A DNA stretch of 33,499 nt, taken from contig CAJQKG010000131.1 in NCBI GenBank assembly GCA_905478845.1, positions 1 to 33,499 of the forward strand, given 5' to 3'. Positions 1 through 8,094 of this stretch are shown piece by piece. The notes below the pieces were generated by a model. The model did not search any database and was not told the origin of the DNA. It saw only the letters and a program-made list of their open reading frames with translations. Positions within the stretch are counted from its first letter, which is position 1. Each line of letters starts with the position of its first letter. Origin of the DNA: an uncultured Luminiphilus sp. (GTDB lineage: Bacteria > Pseudomonadota > Gammaproteobacteria > Pseudomonadales > Halieaceae). Position numbers and translations under genes: made by a program.

Positions 1-66
1 TTCCACTTGCCACCACTCTTTGCTGCGGTCGCGGCGCTTGGGTTTGTCTTTTCCACCATAGAGTAG
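1..66. other. Left edge: possible gene fragment, strand undecided
   Basis: Two readings are possible and neither can be settled. On the plus strand, frame 1 is open from the window edge to a TAG at 64-66. It would encode a hydrophobic C-terminus ending LGFVFSTIE, as in a membrane protein. On the minus strand an ATG at about 58 opens a soluble-looking N-terminus (MVEKTNPSAATAAK) running off the window, without a visible ribosome binding site. The third-position GC content does not separate them. A divergent gene would fit a shared promoter region at 67-216. Confidence 0.2.
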
Positions 67-164
67 TCAACTATTCATTTGAGGAGCTAGCATACACACA
101 GGCGCACCGCCTTAACACCGTCTTGACGAGAAGATTTTGTCAGTAAACTCATTAACGCCGACGC

Positions 165-194
165 TGATCCGGCTCCCTGCGCGTCCCGTAACTA
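165..194 (+). promoter_or_regulatory. Candidate ECF sigma-E (RpoE/ChrR-type) promoter
   Basis: TGATCC at 165-170 and TAACTA at 189-194 are separated by exactly 18 bases. As I recall it, the RpoE-ChrR family of ECF sigma factors uses a TGATCC -35 and a TAA-containing -10 at this spacing. Transcription would start near 200, giving a short leader before the first gene. The downstream content (flavin amine oxidase, DUF1365, CFA-type methyltransferase) matches known members of the RpoE singlet-oxygen regulon in Rhodobacter. No rpoE/chrR gene is visible in the window, so the assignment is inferred. Confidence 0.5.
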
Positions 195-237
195 CTGTCA
201 CCTTCTTCTCATCCTGATGACCGGAGTTTTGTCAGCA

Positions 238-1503
238 GTGAATATTGCAGTCATTGGAGCGGGCATCTCCGGGCTGGGATGCGCTTATCAGCTGGCCAAA
301 AGAGGCCATCGCGTCAACATTTTTGAGGCCCGAGACCGCATTGGTGGGCATACGGCTACCTACGACGTGCAGTTGGGCGCCCGGCGTTTCGCCATTGATA
401 CCGGCTTCATCGTCTACAACGACCGGAATTACCCCAATTTAGTCAGCCTTTTTGATGAGTTAGGCGTGACAACCCATGAAACATCGATGGGTTTCTCGGT
501 CTGTGACGAGGCGACTGGTCTAGAATACGCCGGTAATAATCTGAATACCCTGTTCGCTCAGCGAGGTAACTTACTGTCCCCCAGCTTCCTCGGCATGGTT
601 CGGGAGATTCTTCGCTTCAACAAGCTGGCGGTGAGTGACCTCGACGCAGGTCGCTTATCACCCAATCAGACGGTGGGCGACTACCTCTCCAATAACGGTT
701 TCAGCGATCATTTTGCCCGTCAATACTTGTTAGCGATGACATCAGCCATCTGGTCTGCAGACGCTGAGGATGCACAAGATTTTCCGCTGGAGTTTTTTGT
801 TCGTTTTTTCCGCAACCACGGCCTGCTGTCGTTAAAAGACCGCCCGCAATGGCGTGTGGTAGAGGGCGGAAGCCGTGAGTATCTTGCGCCGCTGACACAG
901 CGCGTCGCCGACTCAATCCGCACGCGGATGCCAGTGTCGCGCATCATGCGGCCGCCGGGCAAACCCGTCATGGTGCAATTTACCAACGGCCTCATGCGGG
1001 AGTTTGACGAGGTGGTTATCGCGACACATTCAGATGAAGCGCTGAAAATGCTAGGCGATCCCACGGATCATGAAAGAGCCGTTCTGGGCGCCATGCCTTA
1101 TCGCGAAAACGAAGTCATTTTGCACACCGATACTCGCCTGCTACCGAAGACTCAGCGAGCATGGTCTAGCTGGAACTATCGATTAAAACCTGAGAATGGT
1201 CGCGCCACCGTGACCTACAACATGAATATTTTGCAGGGCCTTGATGCGCCGGAAACGTTTTGTGTCACCTTGAACGACACCGCTTCCATCAATCCACATC
1301 GCATCCTAGGACGATTCAATTATGCGCATCCTCAGTTCACGCTCGAGGGCATGCAAGCACAGCAACGCTGGGCTGATATTAATGGGCATAATGGCACCTG
1401 GTTTTGCGGCGCTTATTGGCAAAATGGTTTCCACGAGGACGGCCTCGCTAGCGGCCTGCGCGTCGCAGAGAACCTGTGCTCCGCCCGCCAGATGGCGGCG
1501 TGA
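238..1503 (+). CDS. FAD-dependent amine oxidase family protein (COG2907 type)
   Basis: This is a flavoprotein oxidoreductase of unknown substrate, first gene of a lipid-related operon. An N-terminal Rossmann dinucleotide motif (IAVIGAGISGLG) is followed by the EARDRIGGHT segment that binds FAD in amine-oxidase and phytoene-desaturase relatives. The C-terminus (FCGAYWQNGFHEDGLASG) is the usual second FAD contact. I prefer GTG at 238, giving MNIAVIGAG, because GGAG lies at 223-226 and the family starts immediately before the Rossmann strand. An in-frame ATG at 217 would add seven residues and has no ribosome binding site. Homologues sit next to DUF1365 and CFA-synthase genes in many proteobacteria, as here, which suggests a role in modifying acyl chains. 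The reaction itself is unknown. Confidence 0.9.
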   Translation: MNIAVIGAGISGLGCAYQLAKRGHRVNIFEARDRIGGHTATYDVQLGARRFAIDTGFIVYNDRNYPNLVSLFDELGVTTHETSMGFSVCDEATGLEYAGNNLNTLFAQRGNLLSPSFLGMVREILRFNKLAVSDLDAGRLSPNQTVGDYLSNNGFSDHFARQYLLAMTSAIWSADAEDAQDFPLEFFVRFFRNHGLLSLKDRPQWRVVEGGSREYLAPLTQRVADSIRTRMPVSRIMRPPGKPVMVQFTNGLMREFDEVVIATHSDEALKMLGDPTDHERAVLGAMPYRENEVILHTDTRLLPKTQRAWSSWNYRLKPENGRATVTYNMNILQGLDAPETFCVTLNDTASINPHRILGRFNYAHPQFTLEGMQAQQRWADINGHNGTWFCGAYWQNGFHEDGLASGLRVAENLCSARQMAA

Positions 1504-1532
1504 AAGCGGCACTGTATGAAAGCGGCACTGTA
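1501..1532 (+). repeat. Perfect 16-bp tandem duplication at a gene junction
   Basis: The unit tgaaagcggcactgta occurs at 1501-1516 and again at 1517-1532 with no mismatch and no spacer. It lies across the stop codon of the flavoprotein gene and the start of the DUF1365 gene. Because 16 is not a multiple of three, the copies are in different frames. The second copy now carries the DUF1365 coding start, while the first is untranslated by that gene. Confidence 0.95.
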
Positions 1533-2262
1533 TAAGGGTACGCTCCACCACGCCCGTTACACCCCAAAGAAACACGCCTTCTCTTACAGCGTCTTTATGC
1601 CATTTGTGGAGCTGGGCTCGCTGGACCAGCTCACGCAAACCTTACCACTGTGGTCCAGCCAACGCTGGGCACCAGCTCGCTTTGTCAGAACTGATTTTCT
1701 CGGTGCAGCAGAGATACCCCTCATTGAGGCCGTTCGAGATCGCATCTTTGAAGAAACGGGTGAACGACACTCCGGACCCATTTACTTGCTCGCTAACTGG
1801 CGCTATTTTGGCTATCAGAACAATCCCATCGCGGTGTACTACTGTTACTGCGAACAGAATAAGAACCTGCAATATCTCGTTGCCGAGGTCACCAACACCC
1901 CTTGGGGTGAGCGCCATAGTTATGTTTTACCGGTGCCCGATGACAACGCACCGCTGACCACAGAGTTCGAAAAGAAACTGTATGTATCTCCTTTTAACCC
2001 GATGAATATGACCTATCGCTGGCAGAGCAATGCACCCGATGACGCGCTGCAGATTCAGATCACGCTCTTTGCCGCTGACCAGCGCGTCTTTGATGCCCAG
2101 CTGTCGCTCTCAGCCACGCCGCTAGATGCACGTTCAGCAATAAAAGCCATCGCTGCCTATCCCTTTATGACAATCAAAGTGGTCATTGCCATCTATTGGG
2201 AGGCCTTGTGCCTGTTTTTGAAAGGCGTCAGCCTGCATGCGCATCCAAAAAGATCCCATTAA
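1516..2262 (+). CDS. DUF1365 domain-containing protein
   Basis: A 248-residue member of the DUF1365 family, whose biochemical role was not established in general. In Rhodobacter a homologue sits in the RpoE-controlled operon linked to singlet-oxygen response and unusual fatty acids. Recognisable family features are the N-terminal HARYTPKKHAFSYSVFMPFVEL segment, the central YFGYQNNPIAVYYCY strand, EVTNTPWGERHSYVL, and the KKLYVSPFNPMNMTYRW motif in the second half. The start is the ATG at 1516 created by the tandem duplication. The older start was probably a GTG at 1500 overlapping the upstream TGA, but from there the frame now closes at 1531-1533 after 11 codons. Ribosome binding is weak, so coupling to upstream translation is likely. 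Expected to act with the next gene. Confidence 0.9.
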   Translation: MKAALYKGTLHHARYTPKKHAFSYSVFMPFVELGSLDQLTQTLPLWSSQRWAPARFVRTDFLGAAEIPLIEAVRDRIFEETGERHSGPIYLLANWRYFGYQNNPIAVYYCYCEQNKNLQYLVAEVTNTPWGERHSYVLPVPDDNAPLTTEFEKKLYVSPFNPMNMTYRWQSNAPDDALQIQITLFAADQRVFDAQLSLSATPLDARSAIKAIAAYPFMTIKVVIAIYWEALCLFLKGVSLHAHPKRSH

Positions 2263-2301
2263 TATGACGCTCGACGTCAACCATGTCTGCTGAGGGCCCG
2301 C

Positions 2302-3558
2302 ATGAGCGAGTATCGCGTTAAGAACATCTCCAAGCTACCCATGCTCTTTGGGCCAAAGCAGGGGGGACTGGCAAGAACCCTGATACACACAGTACTCGGG
2401 AAGCTTCAGGTGGGCTCCCTGACAATGGTAGAGCAGGATGAGACACTGGTATTTGGGTCAAAAGCGGATCTTGCAGGCCCTCATGCTGAAGTGCATGTTC
2501 ACGATCTTGACCTCTACCGACGTATCCTGACCGGCGGCAGCATCGCCGCAGGAGAAACCTTCATCGAAGGCCTGTGGAGTAGCCCTAACCTGACCGCGGT
2601 CACTCGCGCCTTTAGCGGCAATATGGCGATGCTCGAGGCGATGTCTGATCAACAAAATTGGCTGCTCCGCCTCGCCCTGAAAACAACGCACTGGGGCCGC
2701 AGGAATACGGCTTCCCGCTCGCGGGAGAATATTGCTGCGCATTACGATCTGGGAAACGCATTTTTTTCACTGTTCCTCGACCCTAGCATGATGTATTCCG
2801 CCGCCGTATTCCCAACACCAGAAAGTGATCTGGCGGCCGCGTCGCAACACAAGCTGCAGCTCATCTGTGAAGATCTAGAACTGAAACCGGAGGACCACCT
2901 CGTCGAAATTGGAACCGGCTGGGGCGGCATGGCGATCTACGCGGCAGAGCATTATCACTGTCGCGTCACCACCACCACTATTTCCAAAGAGCAGTTTGAC
3001 TACACCGTAAAGGCTGTTGAAAAGCGCGGCTTACAGGATCGCATCACGGTTCTCTTTGATGATTATCGAGACCTTGAGGGGCAATTTGATAAATTGGTAT
3101 CTATTGAAATGATCGAAGCAGTGGGGCATCAGTTCTACGACACTTATTTTAGTACGCTGAGTAGACTGTTAAAGCCCGATGGCAAAGCCGTTATTCAGTC
3201 GATTACGATGACCGACCAACGCTATGAGCAAGCCCGGGATTCGGTTGATTTTATCAAGCGATATATCTTTCCCGGCGGCTGCCTACCGTCACTCAGCGTC
3301 ATCAGCAATGCATTGGCCAACGTCACAGATATGCAACTCAGTGGTTTACGCGATATCACTCGTGACTACGCCGATACCCTACAAGATTGGCATGACACTT
3401 TTCTCAGTCAGCTTGATCAAGTTCGCGCAATGGGCTTTGATGACCAGTTCATCCGCATGTGGCGATATTATTTGAGCTACTGTGAGGGAGGCTTTCGAGA
3501 GCGTATTATCGGCACCTACCAAATCACGATGACGAAACCTTATTATCGACCTCACTGA
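2302..3558 (+). CDS. Cyclopropane-fatty-acyl-phospholipid synthase family methyltransferase
   Basis: A SAM-dependent methyltransferase acting on unsaturated acyl chains of membrane phospholipids. The 418 residues contain an N-terminal lipid-binding-like domain (about 1-140), the family signature AHYDLGNAFF (146-155) followed by SMMYSAAVF, the SAM-binding glycine motif VEIGTGWGG (201-209), and a C-terminal region with YIFPGGCLPS. E. coli Cfa is of similar length. GAGG lies seven bases before the ATG. It is third in the operon behind the candidate ECF promoter. In Rhodobacter the equivalent RpoE-dependent gene is tied to methylated or furan fatty acids rather than plain cyclopropane acids, so the true product may be a methylated acyl chain. 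I therefore do not assign the symbol cfa. Confidence 0.9.
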   Translation: MSEYRVKNISKLPMLFGPKQGGLARTLIHTVLGKLQVGSLTMVEQDETLVFGSKADLAGPHAEVHVHDLDLYRRILTGGSIAAGETFIEGLWSSPNLTAVTRAFSGNMAMLEAMSDQQNWLLRLALKTTHWGRRNTASRSRENIAAHYDLGNAFFSLFLDPSMMYSAAVFPTPESDLAAASQHKLQLICEDLELKPEDHLVEIGTGWGGMAIYAAEHYHCRVTTTTISKEQFDYTVKAVEKRGLQDRITVLFDDYRDLEGQFDKLVSIEMIEAVGHQFYDTYFSTLSRLLKPDGKAVIQSITMTDQRYEQARDSVDFIKRYIFPGGCLPSLSVISNALANVTDMQLSGLRDITRDYADTLQDWHDTFLSQLDQVRAMGFDDQFIRMWRYYLSYCEGGFRERIIGTYQITMTKPYYRPH

Positions 3559-3567
3559 CCAGACTGT

Positions 3568-4986
3568 ATGTTGCTGTCGCTAGCACCGATTTTATTGCTC
3601 GTAGCGTTGCTGTCTGCGTCGGTCGCCCTGTTTGGCTCTGATGCTTCCTATGGCCCCAATCAGGTAGCACTCGTTGTTGCAGCCGCAGCGACCATGCTGG
3701 TCGGATGGTGGCGAGGCATGAGCTGGCAGCAAATTCAAGACGGTATGGTCAGTGCCATTACGGTCTCGATTATGCCTATGATGATCCTGCTCTCCGTCGG
3801 CGCTTTAATCGGTAGCTGGATTATCAGTGGCACCGTACCGGGCATGATTTTTTACGGCCTACAATTGCTCAATCCCGATATCTTCTATGCTGCCTCGGCT
3901 GTTATTTGTGCGCTAGCATCATTGAGTCTGGGCAGTTCATGGACGGTCGCCGGGACACTGGGTATTGGTCTCATGGGTATCGCGACGACTTATGGGTTAT
4001 CCCCTGCCATTACCGCGGGCGCTATTATCTCTGGTGCATATTTCGGCGATAAGCTCTCGCCCCTTTCGGATACGACCAATCTTGCCGCAGCGGCCGTCGG
4101 CGTCGACCTGTTCGAGCATATTAAAAATATGCTGTGGACGACTTTGCCGGCGTTTGCCTTGGCCTTGCTCTTTTTTGCCGCCATTGGCAGCGAGGGCGCG
4201 GCCGCACCCGATGACATCACCCGCATTCGAGCCGCACTATCTGACCAATTCGCCATCACCCCTTGGGTGCTGTCGCCTTTGGTACTGATGCTGGCGATGA
4301 TTTACTTCAAGATCCCGGCCTACCCTGCCATTTTACTGTGTACCTTTTGTGGTGCCGCTTATGGGGCGCTTTTTCAGCCCGAGGTGGTTCGCAGCATGGC
4401 CCTGACCGCACACCCGGAATCTCCCGCACCGCTGTTACAGGGGCTGTGGATGGCACTCTTCTCGGGCTACCAATCACCGATTGGCGCTGATCAATTAAGC
4501 CAATTGCTCGATAAGGGCGGCTTGGCCAGCATGCTCAATACCATCTTCTTGATTCTTACTGCGATGACCTTTGGCGGGCTGCTCGATAGCACCGGTATTT
4601 TACGACAGCTGCTCGACTGGGTTTTAAAAGGCGTGAAGCGCACAGGTGATCTGATACTGGCAACGGTGGGAGGCGGCATCATCACCAATATTTTAGCGGC
4701 AGATCAATTTCTCGCCATCACCTTACCGGGGCGATTGTTTATCTCTGCGTACGACGATCGCGGACTGAGCCGTCTGAGCTTATCGAGAACACTCGAGGAC
4801 TCAGCAACACTCACCTCCGTGCTGGTGCCCTGGAATACTTGTGGTGCTTTTATGGCGGCAACACTGGGGGTGGCTACCTTCGACTACGCCCCCTATGCGC
4901 TGTTCAATCTGATCTGTCCGGTCCTGGCGATTCTTTTTGGCTACCTGATGATTGCCCAGCCACAGCGGACCACTGTGAGCGTATGA
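3568..4986 (+). CDS. nhaC: Na+/H+ antiporter, NhaC family
   Basis: An inner-membrane secondary transporter of 472 residues with about 11-12 hydrophobic helices. Family members exchange Na+ (some also malate/lactate) for protons. Typical NhaC features are GAIISGAYFGDKLSPLSDTTNLAAA around residues 150-175, the discontinuous-helix segment LGSSWTVAGTLGIGLMGIA before it, and TNILAADQFLAITLPGRLF in the second half, with ALEDSATLTSVLVPWNTCGA-like residues near the C-terminus. The ATG lies 9 bases after the upstream stop, so it could be read through from that operon. Its TGA overlaps the next ATG as ATGA, indicating translational coupling. Substrate is inferred from family only. Confidence 0.88.
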   Translation: MLLSLAPILLLVALLSASVALFGSDASYGPNQVALVVAAAATMLVGWWRGMSWQQIQDGMVSAITVSIMPMMILLSVGALIGSWIISGTVPGMIFYGLQLLNPDIFYAASAVICALASLSLGSSWTVAGTLGIGLMGIATTYGLSPAITAGAIISGAYFGDKLSPLSDTTNLAAAAVGVDLFEHIKNMLWTTLPAFALALLFFAAIGSEGAAAPDDITRIRAALSDQFAITPWVLSPLVLMLAMIYFKIPAYPAILLCTFCGAAYGALFQPEVVRSMALTAHPESPAPLLQGLWMALFSGYQSPIGADQLSQLLDKGGLASMLNTIFLILTAMTFGGLLDSTGILRQLLDWVLKGVKRTGDLILATVGGGIITNILAADQFLAITLPGRLFISAYDDRGLSRLSLSRTLEDSATLTSVLVPWNTCGAFMAATLGVATFDYAPYALFNLICPVLAILFGYLMIAQPQRTTVSV

Positions 4987-5420
4987 ACTGGGATTATGAT
5001 CATCCGTTCACGCTCGCAGTGACCGTTCAACCACAGCACATCGACGCACTCGACCACACCCGTAATACCCATTACGTCGAATGGTGCATGGAAGCCGCCT
5101 GGGCCCATACCTCAGCTCTGGGGTTGGGACCCGAGGATTATCGGCGACTCGACCGCGCAATGGCGCTGACACATGCTGAGTATGATTATCTCAAGGCCAC
5201 ACGGTCGGGGGATAAACTACTCGTGGGCACCTGGATTACGGAATGGGTCGGCAAAATCAAAATGATTCGCCGACTTCAAATTCACTGCCAGCGCTCTGGC
5301 GATACGGTTTTTCGAGGCCACTTGGAATTCGTCTGTATCGAAATTTCCACGGGGCTGCCAAAAAGACCGCCTAAAGCATTTGTCGAGTTGTATGGGCAAG
5401 CTTTGATCAGCAATACGTAA
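4983..5420 (+). CDS. Acyl-CoA thioesterase, hot-dog fold (4HBT family)
   Basis: A 145-residue single hot-dog domain protein, expected to hydrolyse an acyl-CoA thioester in the cytoplasm. The N-terminal helix carries DALDHTRNTHYVEWCMEA, which corresponds to the D-x-x-x-H-x-N-x-x-Y active-site helix of 4-hydroxybenzoyl-CoA-thioesterase relatives. The following AEYDYLKATRSGDKLLVGTW strands and the IHCQRSGDTVFRGHLEFVCI hairpin complete the fold. The ATG at 4983 overlaps the antiporter stop (ATGA). A reading frame open from 4839 exists, but its upstream part lies inside nhaC and does not belong to the family. Why a thioesterase is coupled to an ion antiporter is not clear. The acyl substrate is unknown. 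Confidence 0.85.
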   Translation: MNWDYDHPFTLAVTVQPQHIDALDHTRNTHYVEWCMEAAWAHTSALGLGPEDYRRLDRAMALTHAEYDYLKATRSGDKLLVGTWITEWVGKIKMIRRLQIHCQRSGDTVFRGHLEFVCIEISTGLPKRPPKAFVELYGQALISNT

Positions 5421-5432
5421 CCAGTCGGTTAG

Positions 5433-5461
5433 TGAGGCTCGTCAGTCCATGATTAGCCTCA
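5433..5461. terminator. Possible bidirectional hairpin between convergent genes
   Basis: TGAGGCT at 5433-5439 is repeated inverted as AGCCTCA at 5455-5461, with a 15-base loop. It lies in the 44-bp gap between the convergent thioesterase and epmA genes. There is no T-rich tract on either side, so it is at best a weak intrinsic terminator. Confidence 0.3.
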
Positions 5462-5464
5462 ACA

Positions 5465-6430
5465 TTAAGCACGATGCCAATCAAAGCTGAGTGTCTCGGC
5501 AAGGGTACTCACTCCTATCTGGAGGGCTAATAGTCGATCAACCCCCAGCGCAACACCGGCACAATCGGGCAATCCTTCGGCCTGAGCAGCGAGCAAGCGC
5601 TGGTCAAGCTCACGCAGGGGTAGCCCCCTTTGCTGACGCTGCTCATTGTCTGCTAAAAATTGCGCAGTGAGCCCTGCTACATCACATTGCTCCCAGTACC
5701 CGTTGGCCACTTCGCGTCCATCGATATAGCACTCGAAGCGAGCGGCAACGGTGCCGCTATCAACCGCCATCGTTCTGGCCAGAGCGGCTTGCGAAACCGG
5801 AAACTCCGTCACGAAAACAACCCCCCAATCACTGATTGCCGGCTCAATACAGTGGCTCATTAACAACGCCAACGTAGCGTCGTAATCGAGCCCTAAAGGA
5901 AGGTCGCCGATGCGCTGCTGTGCAATGTCGGCGAGTTGACGATGACCCATGTTGGGGTCAAAAAGGTCAATACTGAGGTGCTCTTGAAACAACGCGCGAT
6001 ACGTCCACACCTGCCAGCCGGTTCGACCTAGTACCTCGCAGACTAATTCAGCCACCTCGCGTATTAGCATTCGATGATCCCAGTCGACTCGATACCACTC
6101 CAGCAATGAGAATTCAGGATTGTGATGGCGACCCGACTCTTCTTTTCGAAAGGCTTTGCTAATCTGGAAAATATCGCCCGATCCGGCCGCGAGCAAACGC
6201 TTCATCGCGAACTCCGGTGAGGTTTGCAGAAACCGATAGAGGCTCGCATCAGTGACATCGGCTGACACCGCAAACACCTCAAGATTAGGATCAGGAACCG
6301 TTGCCTGCGCCAACAGTGGGGTCTCCACCTCCATGACCCCTCGCACTGCGAAAAAGGCGCGGAGCTGATGCAGTAACTTGGCGCGGGCCGCGATCGTATC
6401 GAGCGACGCAGAGGGTCGCCAATCACTCAT
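5465..6430 (-). CDS. epmA: EF-P--(R)-beta-lysine ligase EpmA
   Basis: A 321-residue class II lysyl-tRNA-synthetase-like enzyme without an anticodon-binding domain. EpmA activates (R)-beta-lysine and transfers it to the conserved lysine of elongation factor P, letting EF-P relieve ribosome stalling at polyproline stretches. Class II motif 1 is seen around VMEVETPLL, the motif 2 region at RKEESGRHHNPEFSLLEWYR, and motif 3 at GVALGVDRLLAL near the C-terminus. Length matches E. coli EpmA (325). It starts three bases after the efp stop on the same strand, so enzyme and substrate are co-transcribed. The partner aminomutase gene epmB is not in the window. Confidence 0.95.
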   Translation of the reverse strand: MSDWRPSASLDTIAARAKLLHQLRAFFAVRGVMEVETPLLAQATVPDPNLEVFAVSADVTDASLYRFLQTSPEFAMKRLLAAGSGDIFQISKAFRKEESGRHHNPEFSLLEWYRVDWDHRMLIREVAELVCEVLGRTGWQVWTYRALFQEHLSIDLFDPNMGHRQLADIAQQRIGDLPLGLDYDATLALLMSHCIEPAISDWGVVFVTEFPVSQAALARTMAVDSGTVAARFECYIDGREVANGYWEQCDVAGLTAQFLADNEQRQQRGLPLRELDQRLLAAQAEGLPDCAGVALGVDRLLALQIGVSTLAETLSFDWHRA

Positions 6431-6433
6431 CTG

Positions 6434-7006
6434 CTAGCTTCTGCTAGCGCGACTCACGTATTCGCCACTTCGCGTGTCAATACGGATCACTTCACCCTCA
6501 GTAATAAAAAGAGGCACTCGCACCACCGCACCGGTACTCAACGTCGCGGGCTTGCTCCCGCCTTGTGCGGTATCGCCTTTTAAGCCGGGATCGGTTTCTG
6601 TGATGGCCAGCTCAATAAAGTTCGGCGGCGTTATCGCCAATGGCGCGCCGTTATACAGCGTCACTTCGTATTGCTCTTGCTCTTTGAGCCACTTCGCCGT
6701 CTCGCCCACAGCGTCTCGATCTGCGCCGAACTGTTCGTACGAAGCGGGGTCCATGAAGTACCAGAACTCGCCATCGGTATAGGAATACTCCAGCGTCATG
6801 TCCATCACGTCGGCGCCCTCGAGAGAGTCCCCGGACTTAAAGGTGCGCTCCCAAACCCTGCCCGATTTTAAATTGCGCAATTTGACACGATTGAATGCTT
6901 GCCCCTTGCCGGGCTTCACGAACTCATTTTCAAGGATCGAGCAGGGGTCTCCATCCAGCATGACCTTCAAACCAGATTTGAATTCATTCGTCGAGAAGTT
7001 TGCCAT
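6434..7006 (-). CDS. efp: Elongation factor P
   Basis: A 190-residue translation factor binding between the P and E sites to promote peptide-bond formation at consecutive prolines. The N-terminal KOW-like domain carries [11 protein letters not shown] with the modifiable lysine at residue 34, the same position as in E. coli. Domain II and the C-terminal OB domain end in [14 protein letters not shown] use the ATG at 7006 (MANFSTNEF), which aligns with the E. coli N-terminus. A TTG two codons upstream at 7012 is in frame but unlikely. The 69-base gap to serB has a TATTAT -10-like element without a good -35, so efp may be expressed both with serB and separately. Confidence 0.97.
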   Translation of the reverse strand: MANFSTNEFKSGLKVMLDGDPCSILENEFVKPGKGQAFNRVKLRNLKSGRVWERTFKSGDSLEGADVMDMTLEYSYTDGEFWYFMDPASYEQFGADRDAVGETAKWLKEQEQYEVTLYNGAPLAITPPNFIELAITETDPGLKGDTAQGGSKPATLSTGAVVRVPLFITEGEVIRIDTRSGEYVSRASRS

Positions 7007-7075
7007 TGTCAAAGACCCATTTGGTAAAGACCATCATAATACCGCAGGCTGTTAGCAAGGTGCATCCGCCGATTG

Positions 7076-7996
7076 TTACGCCGCCGCAAATTCGCCTTCG
7101 TGACCCATCAGATAACAGACACCATCGAGACCGATATGCGTGATTTCGATGGGGCTCGCTGCCCGGACCGCAGGCTTGGCGTGAAACGCGATACCCAGAC
7201 CGGCAAGCGCCATCATAGACAGGTCGTTTGCACCATCACCCACAGCAATGCAATGGTCGGTTTCAATACCCAATCGACCTGCTAAGGCGCCTAATGCCTC
7301 AGCCTTGTACTCACGGTTCACAATAGGGGGGACAATCGTGCCGGTCACTTTACCGTCTCTAATTTCCAGCTCATTCGCGACGACATCATCAAACCCGTAA
7401 TCGTTTTTTAAGCGCTCCGCGATCGGCAAAAATCCGCCGGAAAAAATCGCCAACTTGAGACCGCGGGCTTTCAACGTCGTGGTCATCTCCCTCAGACCCG
7501 ACTGCACCGGAAGTTGTTCGGCCAATACATCGACCGCTCGCGCATCCAGCCCTTTTAATAACGCTAAGCGTGTGCGGAAACTCTCATCGAAGTCGAGCTC
7601 GCCGCGCATGGCGCGCGCGGTAATCTCTGCCACTTCAGCGCCAACACCGGCGACGCGCGCCAGCTCGTCAATGACTTCGCAGGCGATTAAAGTGGAATCC
7701 ATATCGAACACGGCTAAACCGTAGGGACGACAGCGGGATAAACGCGACTGCAGGGCAATATCGATGCGGTGCTGATCGGACAACTGCCGTAACTGCGAGG
7801 ATAAAATCTCGGGGTCAGGGCAATCAATCAGAAACTTGACCACCTCTCTGTGGTCGGCCAGCGAGACCGGCACGGCGACCCGCTGCGCGTCGACAACTTT
7901 GCCATGAACGGCGGATACCGCATTGTCGATCAATACTCGATTAAAAGGCGCCCCCGAGGGAACCATTACCACGATCACATACATCTGATCTGTCAC
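7076..7996 (-). CDS. serB: Phosphoserine phosphatase SerB
   Basis: Catalyses the last step of serine synthesis, hydrolysing phosphoserine. An N-terminal ACT-like regulatory region (about 1-85) precedes a HAD phosphatase. The nucleophile motif is FDMDST with Asp98 as nucleophile and Asp100 as acid/base. Motif II is IFSGGF and the metal-binding motif is VGDGANDLSMM. The gene starts with GTG at 7996 (MTDQMYVI), supported by AGGA about ten bases upstream. An ATG four codons inside has no such site. It is divergent from a YtjB/Smp-like gene, an arrangement also seen in E. coli. Length 306 is typical for two-domain SerB. Confidence 0.96.
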   Translation of the reverse strand: MTDQMYVIVVMVPSGAPFNRVLIDNAVSAVHGKVVDAQRVAVPVSLADHREVVKFLIDCPDPEILSSQLRQLSDQHRIDIALQSRLSRCRPYGLAVFDMDSTLIACEVIDELARVAGVGAEVAEITARAMRGELDFDESFRTRLALLKGLDARAVDVLAEQLPVQSGLREMTTTLKARGLKLAIFSGGFLPIAERLKNDYGFDDVVANELEIRDGKVTGTIVPPIVNREYKAEALGALAGRLGIETDHCIAVGDGANDLSMMALAGLGIAFHAKPAVRAASPIEITHIGLDGVCYLMGHEGEFAAA

Positions 7997-8094
7997 AAAA
8001 AATATCCTGAAATAAACGAGGGCTAGGGAAATCTGCGCACTAGGGTCAGTCTGTTAGAGTTTATACTGAACGCGGTGTCAATGGAGGCATCCTT

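Noticed and set aside
123-149. Sigma-70-like promoter TTGACG-N15-TAAACT before the first gene
   Set aside because: The spacing is short, and the TGATCC/TAACTA pair downstream gives a better match and fits the gene content.
4839-4982. Upstream extension of the thioesterase frame
   Set aside because: The frame is open but lies wholly within nhaC, and the conserved family N-terminus begins at the ATG at 4983, which overlaps the nhaC stop.
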